A model generated the notes under the pieces. The model saw only the letters and a program-made list of their open reading frames with translations. It had not been told where the DNA came from and searched no databases. Made by a program: the position numbers and the translations under genes. Source: a virus. From it: a stretch of DNA of 58,102 bases. Shown piece by piece: positions 23,039 through 30,314 of this stretch (its first letter is position 1; each line of letters starts with the position of its first letter). Location: the IMG/VR virus record IMGVR_UViG_3300046010_004921, positions 1 to 58,102 of that record; one strand, written 5' to 3'.

Positions 23039-23139
23039 ACCCCCTAGAACCACAGGAGCCGCATTTCCTGATCCAATTCGCCGTCACACTGGCCTTTGCG
23101 ATTTTCTTTGCCGCATTGGTACTCGGATGCTGTCACTAA
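23035..23139 (+). CDS. tiny membrane protein
   Basis: 34 residues: MNPLEPQEPHFLIQFAVTLA then FAIFFAALVLGCCH. A single hydrophobic helix spans about residues 11-31. It overlaps the previous gene by 4 bases and is directly followed by a Rho-independent terminator. It could be an inner-membrane peptide; no homologue is recognised, but coupling and the terminator support it being a gene. Confidence 0.5.
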   Translation: MNPLEPQEPHFLIQFAVTLAFAIFFAALVLGCCH

Positions 23140-23144
23140 ACCAC

Positions 23145-23183
23145 GCCGCCAGTCTGCTTAATTGCCAGACTGGCGGCTTTTTT
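23145..23183 (+). terminator. Rho-independent terminator
   Basis: GCCGCCAGTCTG (23145-23156) pairs perfectly over 12 bp with CAGACTGGCGGC (23166-23177), followed by TTTTTT. It ends the plus-strand transcription of the preceding small genes and lies next to the stop of the minus-strand HNH gene. Confidence 0.85.
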
Positions 23184-23185
23184 AT

Positions 23186-23719
23186 TTATACATGCCTCCA
23201 TGTTTTACGATTTAAAACACGTGCCACGGTTTGCTTATCTATATTATAAATAGCCGCCAACTTCCTGTGGCTAACTTTTCTTGGAACGTAGGAGTTTCTT
23301 ATCTCAAGAACAAGAGCCGTCGTCAATTTGGATAGATGTTGTCGTTCTCCGATACCAACCTTTGCGCGACCTTTTTTAACCTTGTCTAAAATATTCTCAT
23401 GATTTGTTCCGGTCCACAAATGATCTGGATTCACACAAGGCGGGTTGTCGCAGGAATGGAGAACGCACATGCCGTGATGACCACCCAAGACGCCCAACTT
23501 GCCATAAGTAATTTCAAAAGAAGCGCGATGCGCCCGAATAACCTTGCCGTTAAAGCCCACTTGCCCATATCCATTCTTATCTTTGCAGGCCGTCCAAACC
23601 CAGCACCCTCCGGGGTGGCTTGTTTTGTCAACTTTTGACCAGAACCTTTCGATTTGTTCTGGTGTGTATTTGACCAATTTGGGTTCCGCTTGTACGGTTT
23701 CTTCAGCTTCAGCATTCAT
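23186..23719 (-). CDS. HNH homing-type endonuclease
   Basis: 177 residues. Motifs: RFWSKVDKTSHPGGCWVWTA (25-44), AHRASFEITYG (63-73), VLHSCDNPPCVNPDHLWTGT (86-105) with the HNH catalytic His and zinc-type Cys residues, then NHENILDKVKKGRA. The C-terminal 55 residues are an HTH (SHRKLAAIYNIDKQTVARVL) for site recognition. It is encoded against the direction of its neighbours and directly after a terminator, typical of a mobile free-standing homing nuclease. Confidence 0.88.
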   Translation of the reverse strand: MNAEAEETVQAEPKLVKYTPEQIERFWSKVDKTSHPGGCWVWTACKDKNGYGQVGFNGKVIRAHRASFEITYGKLGVLGGHHGMCVLHSCDNPPCVNPDHLWTGTNHENILDKVKKGRAKVGIGERQHLSKLTTALVLEIRNSYVPRKVSHRKLAAIYNIDKQTVARVLNRKTWRHV

Positions 23720-23831
23720 GACGTATATGTGTGTTGAGGTTAGATGCCGCTGCTTCTGACAGGAAGTGGCGGCATTGCCATTTTACCAAGCAAACCAATA
23801 AAAACAACAATAAATAAACGAATGGAGCAAA

Positions 23832-23984
23832 ATGCAAACCAACGAACAAAAACTCGCCGCTTTCTTTGACCTTCTAGCTAAACGCTGGCAGGAACATGAG
23901 GCGGAGCAGGAAAGGGAACGGAAGGAAAAAGAGGACGCTAAGCTAACACGGCTAAAACCGTGGTACTTGCAAGCGAGCCAGTAA
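23832..23984 (+). CDS. tiny charged helical protein
   Basis: 50 residues: MQTNEQKLAAFFDLLAKRWQ then a Glu/Arg/Lys-rich stretch and LKPWYLQASQ. It looks like a single amphipathic helix. The ATG is supported by spacing to the next gene (24006) and by the lack of a competing frame. A GAAAGGA site follows for the next gene. Unknown function. Confidence 0.5.
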   Translation: MQTNEQKLAAFFDLLAKRWQEHEAEQERERKEKEDAKLTRLKPWYLQASQ

Positions 23985-24005
23985 ACAAAGAAAGGACACA
24001 CCAAT

Positions 24006-24230
24006 ATGACAGAAATGGAAGCAGCCGCAAAGATAGCCGGGATGCGTGACGGATACCGGAAGGCGGAAGAAACCGAGGCCGTGTTCGGGCTTAAAGCTCA
24101 CGAATGGCCGACGTTGATCCACATTCACCGTAGCGGCCTTGTGTCACGAACGGAAAAAGCTAGAAAGCTGGCGACAGCTCACGCGGCATGGACAAAGGCC
24201 AATCTCCATGCGCTAGGCATCGCCTGCTAA
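24006..24230 (+). CDS. small hypothetical protein
   Basis: 74 residues (MTEMEAAAKIAGMRDGYRKA...), soluble and helical. A clear Shine-Dalgarno site (AAAGAAAGGACACC) precedes the ATG, in contrast to the leaderless-type genes. It ends just before a strong terminator, so it closes this transcription unit. No recognised domain. Confidence 0.6.
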   Translation: MTEMEAAAKIAGMRDGYRKAEETEAVFGLKAHEWPTLIHIHRSGLVSRTEKARKLATAHAAWTKANLHALGIAC

Positions 24231-24236
24231 AGATCA

Positions 24237-24271
24237 AGCCCTCGCTGGCCTAGTGCTGGCGGGGGCTTTTT
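24237..24271 (+). terminator. Rho-independent terminator
   Basis: AGCCCTCGC (24237-24245) pairs with GCGGGGGCT (24259-24267) over 9 positions with one G-T pair, followed by TTTTT. It closes the block ending with the 24006-24230 gene. Confidence 0.8.
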
Positions 24272-24309
24272 CGTGCCCTCACGCCATTCTCAATTCTGAT
24301 AACCCGGCG

Positions 24310-24408
24310 ATGCGTTTACACCCTACCACTTCCGCACTCGATGAAATCCTACCAGAGCCGCGAAAAAGAGCCGCAAACATCCTTGCATTCATCCGCGAAT
24401 TAGCGTAA
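24310..24408 (+). CDS. tiny hypothetical protein
   Basis: 32 residues (MRLHPTTSALDEILPEPRKR then AANILAFIRELA). Its 3' end overlaps the promoter for the next gene (TAAGGT at 24406-24411 shares the TAA stop). It may be a real small gene or only an accidental frame; the helical, charged composition is mild support. Confidence 0.4.
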   Translation: MRLHPTTSALDEILPEPRKRAANILAFIRELA

Positions 24409-24411
24409 GGT
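24383..24411 (+). promoter_or_regulatory. promoter TTGCAT-17-TAAGGT, leaderless type
   Basis: TTGCAT (24383-24388), a 17-base spacer and TAAGGT (24406-24411), with GCG before and TG after the -10 as in the other copies. The ATG of the next gene is at 24418, six bases beyond the -10. Confidence 0.6.
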
Positions 24412-24417
24412 TGATTC

Positions 24418-24570
24418 ATGTTCAACAAAACAAAGCCCGCACGTTTCCGCGTCACTTACCGGATTCAGAGCCGCGAATACTGGTTTACGATTCCAGCCGT
24501 TTCAGCCAGCGCAATCTGGCGTTCGTGGGATCGTCTCGGTTCCACGCTAGTTGATGTCAGTGAAGTTTAA
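24418..24570 (+). CDS. small hypothetical protein
   Basis: 50 residues (MFNKTKPARFRVTYRIQSRE then YWFTIPAVSASAIWRSWDRL), mostly beta-like. It sits directly behind the promoter at 24383-24411, so it should be translated from a leaderless or near-leaderless message. First gene of a run of tightly packed small genes to 26020. Function unknown. Confidence 0.55.
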   Translation: MFNKTKPARFRVTYRIQSREYWFTIPAVSASAIWRSWDRLGSTLVDVSEV

Positions 24571-24575
24571 CAACC

Positions 24576-24782
24576 ATGAAACCCCTCGTTTCAACAAAAG
24601 CCCTCTTAAACCTAGTTTGGTGGCACGAACACGCCATCAGCGTCATGCAAACCATTGGCGAATACCAAATGCACAAGCGTCCAGAACAATTCAAACGAGC
24701 CGCAAATCAAGTGATCGAGGCCGCGTCACTGGCGGAAAAATGGCATAATGAGTGGCGGAAAACTTTTCCACAAACAGCATGA
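24576..24782 (+). CDS. small hypothetical protein
   Basis: 68 residues (MKPLVSTKALLNLVWWHEHA...), helical with many His and Trp. The stop overlaps the next ATG (ATGA). No catalytic motif or membrane segment. Its 5-base spacing to the previous gene supports co-transcription. Confidence 0.6.
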   Translation: MKPLVSTKALLNLVWWHEHAISVMQTIGEYQMHKRPEQFKRAANQVIEAASLAEKWHNEWRKTFPQTA

Positions 24783-24973
24783 ACAAAATAGCCGAACTAC
24801 TACGAAAACACTTGTCCGAATCTCCACGCGGAGAGCAAGCGCGAATTGTCCGCGATCTGAACATCAACAAAAGCACAATGACACGCTGGCTTGACGGCGA
24901 CATGCACCCCAATGGGCAGCATACGATGACGATTGTTGAATACATTCGCCGCAAGAGGGGAGGAACGCTATGA
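24779..24973 (+). CDS. HTH protein, XRE/Cro-like
   Basis: 64 residues from ATG 24779. Residues about 5-60 look like a compact helix-turn-helix: AELLRKHLSESPRGEQARIV then RDLNINKSTMTRWLDG, which is the turn and recognition helix. It is a Cro-size regulator lacking an oligomerisation domain. An upstream start at 24752 is rejected because the ATG at 24779 makes the typical 4-base overlap with the previous gene. It overlaps the next gene similarly. Confidence 0.65.
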   Translation: MNKIAELLRKHLSESPRGEQARIVRDLNINKSTMTRWLDGDMHPNGQHTMTIVEYIRRKRGGTL

Positions 24974-25335
24974 CCCAAGACGAAAAACGAATCAAGCTGG
25001 CTGAGGCTGCTGGATGGAAAGGCATCGTCGCCAGTCACATGATCGGCTACGCACCGTGGCGATTAATGCCGTATGAAAAATGTGTGCAAAAAACACCCAT
25101 TGACGATCTGGCTGGAATCCCGCTCGATCCACTGCCGGATTACTTCAACGACCTCAACGCGGTGCATGAGTTGGAAAAAATGCTAACTGATGAACAATGG
25201 CTCGAGTATAGAGAAGAATTAAGGACAATCGTTATCGGAAAAATCCGACTGGTTTCTCAATGGTGTAAAGCCGACCTTCACACCACCGCAGCCCAACGCT
25301 GTGAAGCCCTCGGACAAACCCTCAACCTTTGGTAA
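24970..25335 (+). CDS. phage ABA-sandwich-like protein
   Basis: 121 residues. Start KRIKLAEAAGWKG, then LPDYFNDLNAVHELEKMLTD and EQWLEYREEL, resembles the family of small phage proteins called ABA-sandwich or DUF2591-like, of unknown function. The segment LPDYFNDLNAxHELE is the recognisable part. It overlaps both neighbours or lies within 1-4 bases of them, consistent with one operon. Confidence 0.7.
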   Translation: MTQDEKRIKLAEAAGWKGIVASHMIGYAPWRLMPYEKCVQKTPIDDLAGIPLDPLPDYFNDLNAVHELEKMLTDEQWLEYREELRTIVIGKIRLVSQWCKADLHTTAAQRCEALGQTLNLW

Positions 25336-25336
25336 C

Positions 25337-25534
25337 ATGACAACAACCGAACACCTTCAAAAAATCAAAACCAAGTGCCAGCAGCTACTCTCTAAATATC
25401 CGCCGTGCGAATCAACCGCAGGCTGGCGCTGTACCATTGTGGCAATAAATGCAATTCCTTGGCTTGATATTGACAGCCAAGAACATTTAACGGGAAATAT
25501 GATTTCTTCATGGCCCGCAGAACTACTCGATTAA
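25337..25534 (+). CDS. small hypothetical protein
   Basis: 65 residues from ATG 25337 (MTTTEHLQKIKTKCQQLLSK...), with CESTAGWRCTIVAINAIPW in the middle. An upstream frame start at 25301 overlaps the previous gene by 35 bases and is rejected. Unknown function. Confidence 0.55.
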   Translation: MTTTEHLQKIKTKCQQLLSKYPPCESTAGWRCTIVAINAIPWLDIDSQEHLTGNMISSWPAELLD

Positions 25535-25535
25535 C

Positions 25536-25724
25536 ATGACTCTCCGCCCCTCAATCATGGTTGATGCCGCCACTCGCTACTGCCTTGAGCAAAGCGTGTC
25601 GTTTGAGAAACCTGTGGCGTTCCTTGACTCGACGGTGCTGCGTCGTGTAAGATTTCCGGTCACGTTCAAGTATCGCAAACGCAAACAGAAACGCCTAGCA
25701 CTACCGGAGAAAGCGTCATCATGA
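25536..25724 (+). CDS. small basic protein
   Basis: 62 residues (MTLRPSIMVDAATRYCLEQS...), ending in a very basic stretch KYRKRKQKRLALPEKASS. The basic end suggests nucleic-acid binding. The stop overlaps the next ATG (ATGA). No named family. Confidence 0.55.
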   Translation: MTLRPSIMVDAATRYCLEQSVSFEKPVAFLDSTVLRRVRFPVTFKYRKRKQKRLALPEKASS

Positions 25725-26020
25725 AAACCACCACAGTTGAAGTCTTTACCGAAGATTTGGGCCTCAAAGATTGCTTCGAGGTGTCAGCCACCGTTGACGT
25801 TGAGCATTGCGACGACTCTGACTACAACCGAGAACACGGATACGGCCATGCGGAATACATCGGCGATGCTGAGATTTTCTTCTTGGTTGTCCGCGAAGTT
25901 GACCGGGAAACTGGAGACGTGATTGACCACGACGTTTTGCAGCCTGCGATTGTCAAGCAAGCCGAGGAATGGGCCATCGAGAAAGCCAAAGAAAAGATTC
26001 GTAATGGAGATTTGCCTTGA
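25721..26020 (+). CDS. acidic hypothetical protein
   Basis: 99 residues (MKTTTVEVFTEDLGLKDCFE...), rich in Asp and Glu, alpha/beta with strands AEIFFLVVREVDRE and a C-terminal helix. It is ATGA-coupled to the basic protein upstream, so an acidic/basic pair could be partners; this is only inference. It is the last gene of the packed run. Confidence 0.6.
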   Translation: MKTTTVEVFTEDLGLKDCFEVSATVDVEHCDDSDYNREHGYGHAEYIGDAEIFFLVVREVDRETGDVIDHDVLQPAIVKQAEEWAIEKAKEKIRNGDLP

Positions 26021-26146
26021 AGTCCATTCGTCCGCAGCATAAGTTTTCTTCGTCACCGACAGACATTGAAGCCGAGGTTTATTCTTTTTTCCTTGTTATC
26101 GCTGCCCTCTCCAGCGTAGGCATGTCGGCGAGAGGTTAATTTCACC

Positions 26147-26296
26147 ATGAGCACTACACCAGAACAACCCGAAACTGAGCAAGTCACCAAGACCTGCAAT
26201 TCGTCGCAACCTTGCTGCCTGATGGACGACGATCTAAACGAAGAACTCGGAACGCCAGCCTGCGATGTTGAGGGTGGTTGCGAGTCGTGTCAGTAA
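26147..26296 (+). CDS. tiny cysteine-rich acidic protein
   Basis: 49 residues (MSTTPEQPETEQVTKTCNSS then QPCCLMDDDLNEELGTPACD, ending GGCESCQ). Six Cys in 34 residues suggest a metal site or disulfides. It has a reasonable ATG but no clear Shine-Dalgarno or promoter signal, so it may be spurious. It lies just before the RNA-like region. Confidence 0.45.
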   Translation: MSTTPEQPETEQVTKTCNSSQPCCLMDDDLNEELGTPACDVEGGCESCQ

Positions 26297-26387
26297 ACTT
26301 TCAGCCTAGTATTGAGCAATGGCCCGACGAGGTTTGGCTGCAAAGCCGATTAAACTGACAATGCTAGGTTGATGATCTTTGATAAAT

Positions 26388-26529
26388 TTGCCTGCCGTGC
26401 CTGTGCTGGCCCTCTGTGAATCACCCGCGACTTGCCTCGTTGGCATGAGTGAGCAGAAAGCGCGAGAGAGCACTTAATCCAATGTAGCGGAACTCAGTTC
26501 CAAAGCTGGACTCTCGCGGCGGCAGGCAA
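26388..26529 (+). ncRNA. candidate structured RNA
   Basis: A closing stem TTGCCTGCCG (26388-26397) with CGGCAGGCAA (26520-26529) is 10 bp and perfect. Inside, GCGAGAG (26462-26468) pairs with CTCTCGC (26511-26517), and within that AGC-GGAAC-TCA-GTTCC-AAA-GCT (26486-26507) forms a nested hairpin. A further TGCC/GGCA hairpin lies near 26435-26447. GTGCT (about 26399-26406) could pair with AGCAC (26468-26473) as a pseudoknot. The stretch carries no supported gene, and the surrounding 26297-26765 gap is otherwise empty. It fits no class I can name; the neighbouring HNH gene suggests comparison with HEARO/omega-like RNAs or intron remnants. Confidence 0.5.
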
Positions 26530-26734
26530 CCAATTTGATTAAATAATGAGAGCCTAATGCAAAACGGACTGTTGCCCGTGAGGGAGGATTGGGGACTTTC
26601 CAACATATTTGGAAGCAGTATTTCTCATTTCCACTTTCTGTAAGGTTCGTGTTGCTTTTCAGCGCACAAAATGATAAGATTGACTTCTATGAGCGAAACA
26701 ATTGGACTTAAAAATACCAAAACTAATTATTGGT

Positions 26735-26763
26735 TTGACTAACCCTAGCGTTTGGGATATAAG
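26735..26763 (+). promoter_or_regulatory. promoter TTGACT-17-TATAAG
   Basis: TTGACT (26735-26740), 17 bases, TATAAG (26758-26763). The first ATG (26766) is only two bases beyond the -10, and a second ATG in another frame (26770) lies at the expected transcription start, so the two overlapping genes could be selected by the exact start point. Confidence 0.45.
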
Positions 26764-26765
26764 TT

Positions 26766-26924
26766 ATGAATGAACTCTCAAAAATCGCATCTATTCTTGG
26801 CAAGGTTGGCGGCTCCTCGAAAAGCGAAGCTAAGAAAAGAGCGGCTCGCGCAAATGGAAAAAAGGGAGGAAGACCGCCAAAAGCTGATAAACGATCCAAA
26901 TCTAAAACCAATCAAGGGATATGA
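26766..26924 (+). CDS. small basic protein with RAARANGKKGGRPPK motif
   Basis: 52 residues (MNELSKIASILGKVGGSSKS then EAKKRAARANGKKGGRPPKA). The ARANGKKGGRPPK core is a common small phage or bacterial protein motif, rich in Lys and Gly, with an AT-hook-like GRPPK that would contact DNA. The reading frame overlaps the start of the HNH frame by 155 bases, so only one of the two N-termini is likely to be translated as drawn. The function is unknown. Confidence 0.55.
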   Translation: MNELSKIASILGKVGGSSKSEAKKRAARANGKKGGRPPKADKRSKSKTNQGI

Positions 26925-27387
26925 AGATTTTTATCGAGCATCCCCATCTGGACATATTATCGGGTTGAGACAAAGAAAGCCTTTGGTTGGAGCATTAAGT
27001 GGTTTTGGTTATCTTCATGTAACATTGTGCCGAAACAAAAACGATCAAAAACAGTTTCAAGTTCATCGCCTTATTTGCCAAGCGTTTCACGGTGATCCTC
27101 CTTCTAACTTGCATCAAGTAAATCATAAAAATGGAATCAAACACGATAACCGTCCCGACAATCTTGAATGGGTTACAGTTAGCGAAAATCGTCTGCACGC
27201 TTATCAACTTGGCTTAAATGAATCTGGCGAAACTCACCATTGGGCCTCCTTAACAAGGGGGCAGGTGAAAGAAATACGCAAAATAGGAAACTCAATTTCT
27301 CAACAAAAAATAGCTAACATTTTTGGAGTCAGTCAAACCTGCATCAGTAAAATACTAAACAACAAACATTGGAAACACGACGCATGA
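26770..27387 (+). CDS. HNH endonuclease with NUMOD4 domain
   Basis: 205 residues from 26770; an internal ATG at 26854 is a plausible true start. Residues about 46-75 (LKPIKGYEDFYRASPSGHII) form a NUMOD4 DNA-binding unit. The HNH core is VHRLICQAFHG (98-108) and VNHKNGIKHDNRPDNLEWVT (117-136), with H99, N118, H119 and Asn residues for metal-dependent cleavage. A C-terminal HTH (QQKIANIFGVSQTCISKILN) reads the target. It is AT-richer than its neighbours and overlaps the next gene by 4 bases, indicating insertion into a recombination operon. Confidence 0.85.
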   Translation: MNSQKSHLFLARLAAPRKAKLRKERLAQMEKREEDRQKLINDPNLKPIKGYEDFYRASPSGHIIGLRQRKPLVGALSGFGYLHVTLCRNKNDQKQFQVHRLICQAFHGDPPSNLHQVNHKNGIKHDNRPDNLEWVTVSENRLHAYQLGLNESGETHHWASLTRGQVKEIRKIGNSISQQKIANIFGVSQTCISKILNNKHWKHDA

Positions 27388-28181
27388 GCGAAGAACTAGA
27401 AATCTTGAAACCGGAACGTATCACCGCCATTGAGCAAGTCACGCGAGCGGAGGTTGACACTCAAATCAGCACGGCCAAAAAGTATCCACGCACACTTTCC
27501 AAGGTGAAAGCTGACATGCTTTCCTTTGCCACGCTGGATCAAGAAACCGCCGAGAACTGCTTCTACACCTTGCCTCGTGGTGGCAAAAGCATTCAAGGCC
27601 CGTCTGTTCGTTTGGCTGAAATTGCTGTGTCTTGCTACGGCAATCTTCGCGCTGGCAGCCGAATCATTGACACAGTATCAACCGGCGATAGCCCTCACGT
27701 TGTAATTCAAGCCATCTGCCATGATCTTGAAAAAAATGTAGCCGTCACCGTCGAGAAGCGTCGCCGCATTGTTGGTAAAAAGTCCAAGAATGGAGCGATT
27801 GACGAGGATGACATTAATCTTGCCGCCAACGCGGGTGCTGCCATTGCGTTCCGCGATGCGGTATTCAAAGTTGTGCCGGGTGCTCTTATCAAGCCAATTT
27901 TTGAGCAGGCCAAACAGGTTGCTATTGGTGATGCCAAAACACTTGCAGAACGTCGCCAGCGAGCCGTGGATTCCTTTGCCAAAATGGGCGTGCAAAAGGA
28001 AAAGATTTTAACCTTGCTCAATAAGCGGTCAGTTGACGATATTGATCTGGCCGATCTTGAAACTCTTTTTGGTCTTCATACAGCTATCAAAGACGGTCAA
28101 ACGACTATTGATGAGGCGTTTTCAAAAGAGGTGGCAAAAGCAACTCTCAACCTTCCTAGCCAAGCGGAGGTGGAAGCATGA
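27384..28181 (+). CDS. conserved recombination-cassette protein
   Basis: 265 residues from ATG 27384. Segments STAKKYPRTLSKVKADML, ENCFYTLPRGGKSIQGPSVR and VVPGALIKPIFEQAKQVAIG match a widespread phage protein found next to exonucleases. I believe it acts like a single-strand annealing or ssDNA-binding recombinase partner, but it is distinct from RecT/Erf in sequence and its activity is not certain. The C-terminal third is helical. It overlaps its neighbours by 4 bases on both sides, so its synthesis is coupled with the exonuclease. Confidence 0.7.
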   Translation: MSEELEILKPERITAIEQVTRAEVDTQISTAKKYPRTLSKVKADMLSFATLDQETAENCFYTLPRGGKSIQGPSVRLAEIAVSCYGNLRAGSRIIDTVSTGDSPHVVIQAICHDLEKNVAVTVEKRRRIVGKKSKNGAIDEDDINLAANAGAAIAFRDAVFKVVPGALIKPIFEQAKQVAIGDAKTLAERRQRAVDSFAKMGVQKEKILTLLNKRSVDDIDLADLETLFGLHTAIKDGQTTIDEAFSKEVAKATLNLPSQAEVEA

Positions 28182-28975
28182 TTATCCTTGAAGACGATAT
28201 TTACCGGGCGCATTCCGCTCTAAATTTTAGCAGCATCAAAAACATCCTGCTATCGCCAAAACACTACAAGGCTTCTCTGGCAAAGAAGATTGATCCTAGT
28301 GAAGACATGCTTATCGGTTCCGTGGTTCACGCCAAAGTCCTTGAAGGCAAAGACTATCCAGTGGCCGTCATGCCGGAAGGCATGGACGGTAGAACAAAGG
28401 AGGGAAAGTCGTGGAAAGCTGCCAACGCAGACAAAGAGACAATGAGCCGAGATGGCTATGCGACATGCCAGCGGCTTATCCAGTCGATTCAGGGCAATGC
28501 AGACGTTCAATACTTGCTTGGCAAATGCACCAAGCGTGAAATCGGCATCGTGCAAAAGTATCGCGGCATTGAAATCAAAGGCAAAATTGACGCGGCGGGG
28601 CAGGATGAATCTGGCAACTGGTTCATCGTTGACCTCAAAACTGCAAAAGATGCGAATCCGCAGGTATGGGCCAAAGAAGCATCCAGCAGGTTCTATTTCT
28701 TGCAGTTGATCTGGTATCGGACTCTGCTTGCTCTTGAGCTTGGCCTTGATTACCCGCCTCCGTTTTATTGGCTTGTGGCGGAAAAGACAGAAGCGAGCGA
28801 TGTTTGCATCTTTAGCCCGCCAGCCGAGGCCGTTGAGATTGGTCAGGCTCAAATGGACAAGGCCATTGACCTCTACACCGAATGCTCAACCACGGGCAAA
28901 TGGAATGGCTACGGCAATGGCATCCTCGAATTGGAGATAAGCCCGTGGGAGCGGAAGAAGTGGCTCAAACAGTAA
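28178..28975 (+). CDS. PD-(D/E)XK exonuclease (DUF3799/RecE-type)
   Basis: 265 residues. Key positions: H51 in IGSVVHAKVLE, D138 in KGKIDAAG, and D152-x-K154 in FIVDLKTAKDANP, the D...DxK signature of the restriction-like nuclease fold. It would degrade double-stranded DNA ends to give 3' single strands for the annealing protein. It overlaps the upstream gene by 4 bases (ATGA) and is followed by the SSB-like gene, which fits a Red/RecET-type module used for recombination, repair or concatemer formation. Confidence 0.85.
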   Translation: MIILEDDIYRAHSALNFSSIKNILLSPKHYKASLAKKIDPSEDMLIGSVVHAKVLEGKDYPVAVMPEGMDGRTKEGKSWKAANADKETMSRDGYATCQRLIQSIQGNADVQYLLGKCTKREIGIVQKYRGIEIKGKIDAAGQDESGNWFIVDLKTAKDANPQVWAKEASSRFYFLQLIWYRTLLALELGLDYPPPFYWLVAEKTEASDVCIFSPPAEAVEIGQAQMDKAIDLYTECSTTGKWNGYGNGILELEISPWERKKWLKQ

Positions 28976-28992
28976 TTTAACCTCAAACACCA

Positions 28993-29397
28993 ATGCCTAA
29001 TAACAACATCAACATCAGCTTTGACATTCTCAAAGTCCAAGGAGCGAAGAAAATCACCGGCAAAGACGGCAAAGAATACGCTGCCATCTGCATCCCAGAA
29101 AGTCGCCTCAAGCGTTTCCAGCGCAAAGATGGTAGCGAGAGCCTGTTCTTTGAACTCGACGTGAAAGCCAACCGAGACGGCGAAGACAAGTTTGGCAAGA
29201 CGCATTTTGTTGCCGAAGCTGCCTCCAAAGAAGAGCGCATGGCAAAGACTCGTCTGCCCATCATTGGCAACGGCAAAGAGTTCGTCTTTGGTGGGTCGTC
29301 TGGCGGTTCTCGCGCTAGTCAGCATGGAGCGGTCAAAGCCGCTAATCACCCCCTGATGAAAGACGATGGCCTTGAAGAAGACCAGATTCCGTGGTGA
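28993..29397 (+). CDS. SSB-like protein
   Basis: 134 residues. It has a basic beta-rich core (FDILKVQGAKKITGKDGKEY) then a flexible Gly/Ser-rich linker and an acidic C-terminus ending DDGLEEDQIPW, similar to the peptide tail that bacterial SSB uses to recruit partner enzymes. It lies between the exonuclease and later recombination genes, so binding of single-stranded DNA is likely, though the OB fold is not certain from sequence alone. Confidence 0.65.
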   Translation: MPNNNINISFDILKVQGAKKITGKDGKEYAAICIPESRLKRFQRKDGSESLFFELDVKANRDGEDKFGKTHFVAEAASKEERMAKTRLPIIGNGKEFVFGGSSGGSRASQHGAVKAANHPLMKDDGLEEDQIPW

Positions 29398-29471
29398 GCA
29401 AATTACTACACCTGACAACAACCGAGGGGCGCGACTCGACAACGCGCAAAACTCAGCTTACAGTTGCCTAT

Positions 29472-29753
29472 ATGCCTTGCTACGACGCAGAAGCACGCGA
29501 ACGACCACAAAGACTTGAATCCAAAGTTCATAAACTTACAGCAATGCTTTGTGGTCTTTGCACAAAAATTGAAAATTCATCATTGCGCTCAATGATCGAC
29601 TCCGACCCGAATCTTTCCGATTGGTGGCAAAACCACAAAACTCATGACGAAAGAATTGCTGCTATCAAACAAAAGAGAGATGCTTTAGGTTCTCATTGTC
29701 TGACGGATAAGGAGTTTGAGCTTTTGTGGAATGCGGATGACATTTCTTATTAA
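29472..29753 (+). CDS. conserved phage protein with MPCYD start
   Basis: 93 residues from ATG 29472, MPCYDAEARERPQRLESKVH, then LTAMLCGLCTKIE and SDWWQNHKTHDERIAAIKQK. This matches a family of small helical phage proteins beginning MPCYD; function is unknown. A GTG at 29394 overlapping the previous stop would add 26 residues, but the family start favours 29472. The Cys residues may bind a metal. Confidence 0.65.
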   Translation: MPCYDAEARERPQRLESKVHKLTAMLCGLCTKIENSSLRSMIDSDPNLSDWWQNHKTHDERIAAIKQKRDALGSHCLTDKEFELLWNADDISY

Positions 29754-29771
29754 CACACATCAAAAGAACAC

Positions 29772-30128
29772 ATGACCTCCGATCAAATCGACACCATCAA
29801 CGCCATCGCCGCCGACTGCTACGAGAAGGCTGCGATGAAAGGCTTTCATGACAGCGACCTCGATAAAAACGACGTTGAACTCATGGCAGCGTGGACGGCA
29901 AACCTGCACGGAGAAGTATCTGAGCTTTGGGAGGCTGCTCGCAAGGGTAAACTCAACCATCAATGCGACAAAGAGGCTGCTCTGACATGCGCAGAAGAGG
30001 AGTTTGCGGACATCTTCATTCGTGTCTGCGACTCGTCACGCGCTTTTGGAATCAACCTTGGACGCGCCGTTTACCTGAAAATGCAATACAACGCCAGCCG
30101 TCCGCACATGCACGGCAAACTTGCTTGA
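29772..30128 (+). CDS. MazG-like nucleotide pyrophosphohydrolase
   Basis: 118 residues. The MazG pattern is NLHGEVSELWEAARKG (E48, E51) and EEEFADIFIRVCDSSR (E76/E77, D80), which bind the magnesium ions that hydrolyse (d)NTPs to the monophosphate and PPi. Phage MazG proteins are thought to alter nucleotide or alarmone pools in the infected host. The short single-domain form is usual in phages. It lies between the recombination module and the RuvC-like gene. Confidence 0.85.
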   Translation: MTSDQIDTINAIAADCYEKAAMKGFHDSDLDKNDVELMAAWTANLHGEVSELWEAARKGKLNHQCDKEAALTCAEEEFADIFIRVCDSSRAFGINLGRAVYLKMQYNASRPHMHGKLA

Positions 30129-30131
30129 CCT

Positions 30132-30314
30132 ATGTACGCCACAGAAATCATCGCAGAATTGAAGCGGCTCATCGAAATCCACGGCGATGTTCCGGTAAAG
30201 ACACTCATCGTCAATGGCGAATCATTCACAAAAGCCGAGGCCGAAGTGACTGATATTCGCTACACAAGCTCCGAAGCATGGCGTAAACCCATCATCAAAA
30301 TCGTATCAAAATGA
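30132..30314 (+). CDS. small hypothetical protein
   Basis: 60 residues (MYATEIIAELKRLIEIHGDV...), alpha/beta. It lies 3 bases after MazG and overlaps the next ATG by 4 bases. No named family. The start resembles other phage proteins with I-ELKxLIxxHGDxPV, a small module of unknown function. Confidence 0.6.
   Translation: MYATEIIAELKRLIEIHGDVPVKTLIVNGESFTKAEAEVTDIRYTSSEAWRKPIIKIVSK

Noticed and set aside
26300-26765. Group I intron
   Set aside because: I could not find the P/Q/R/S core sequences or interrupted exons; an HNH neighbour alone is not enough.
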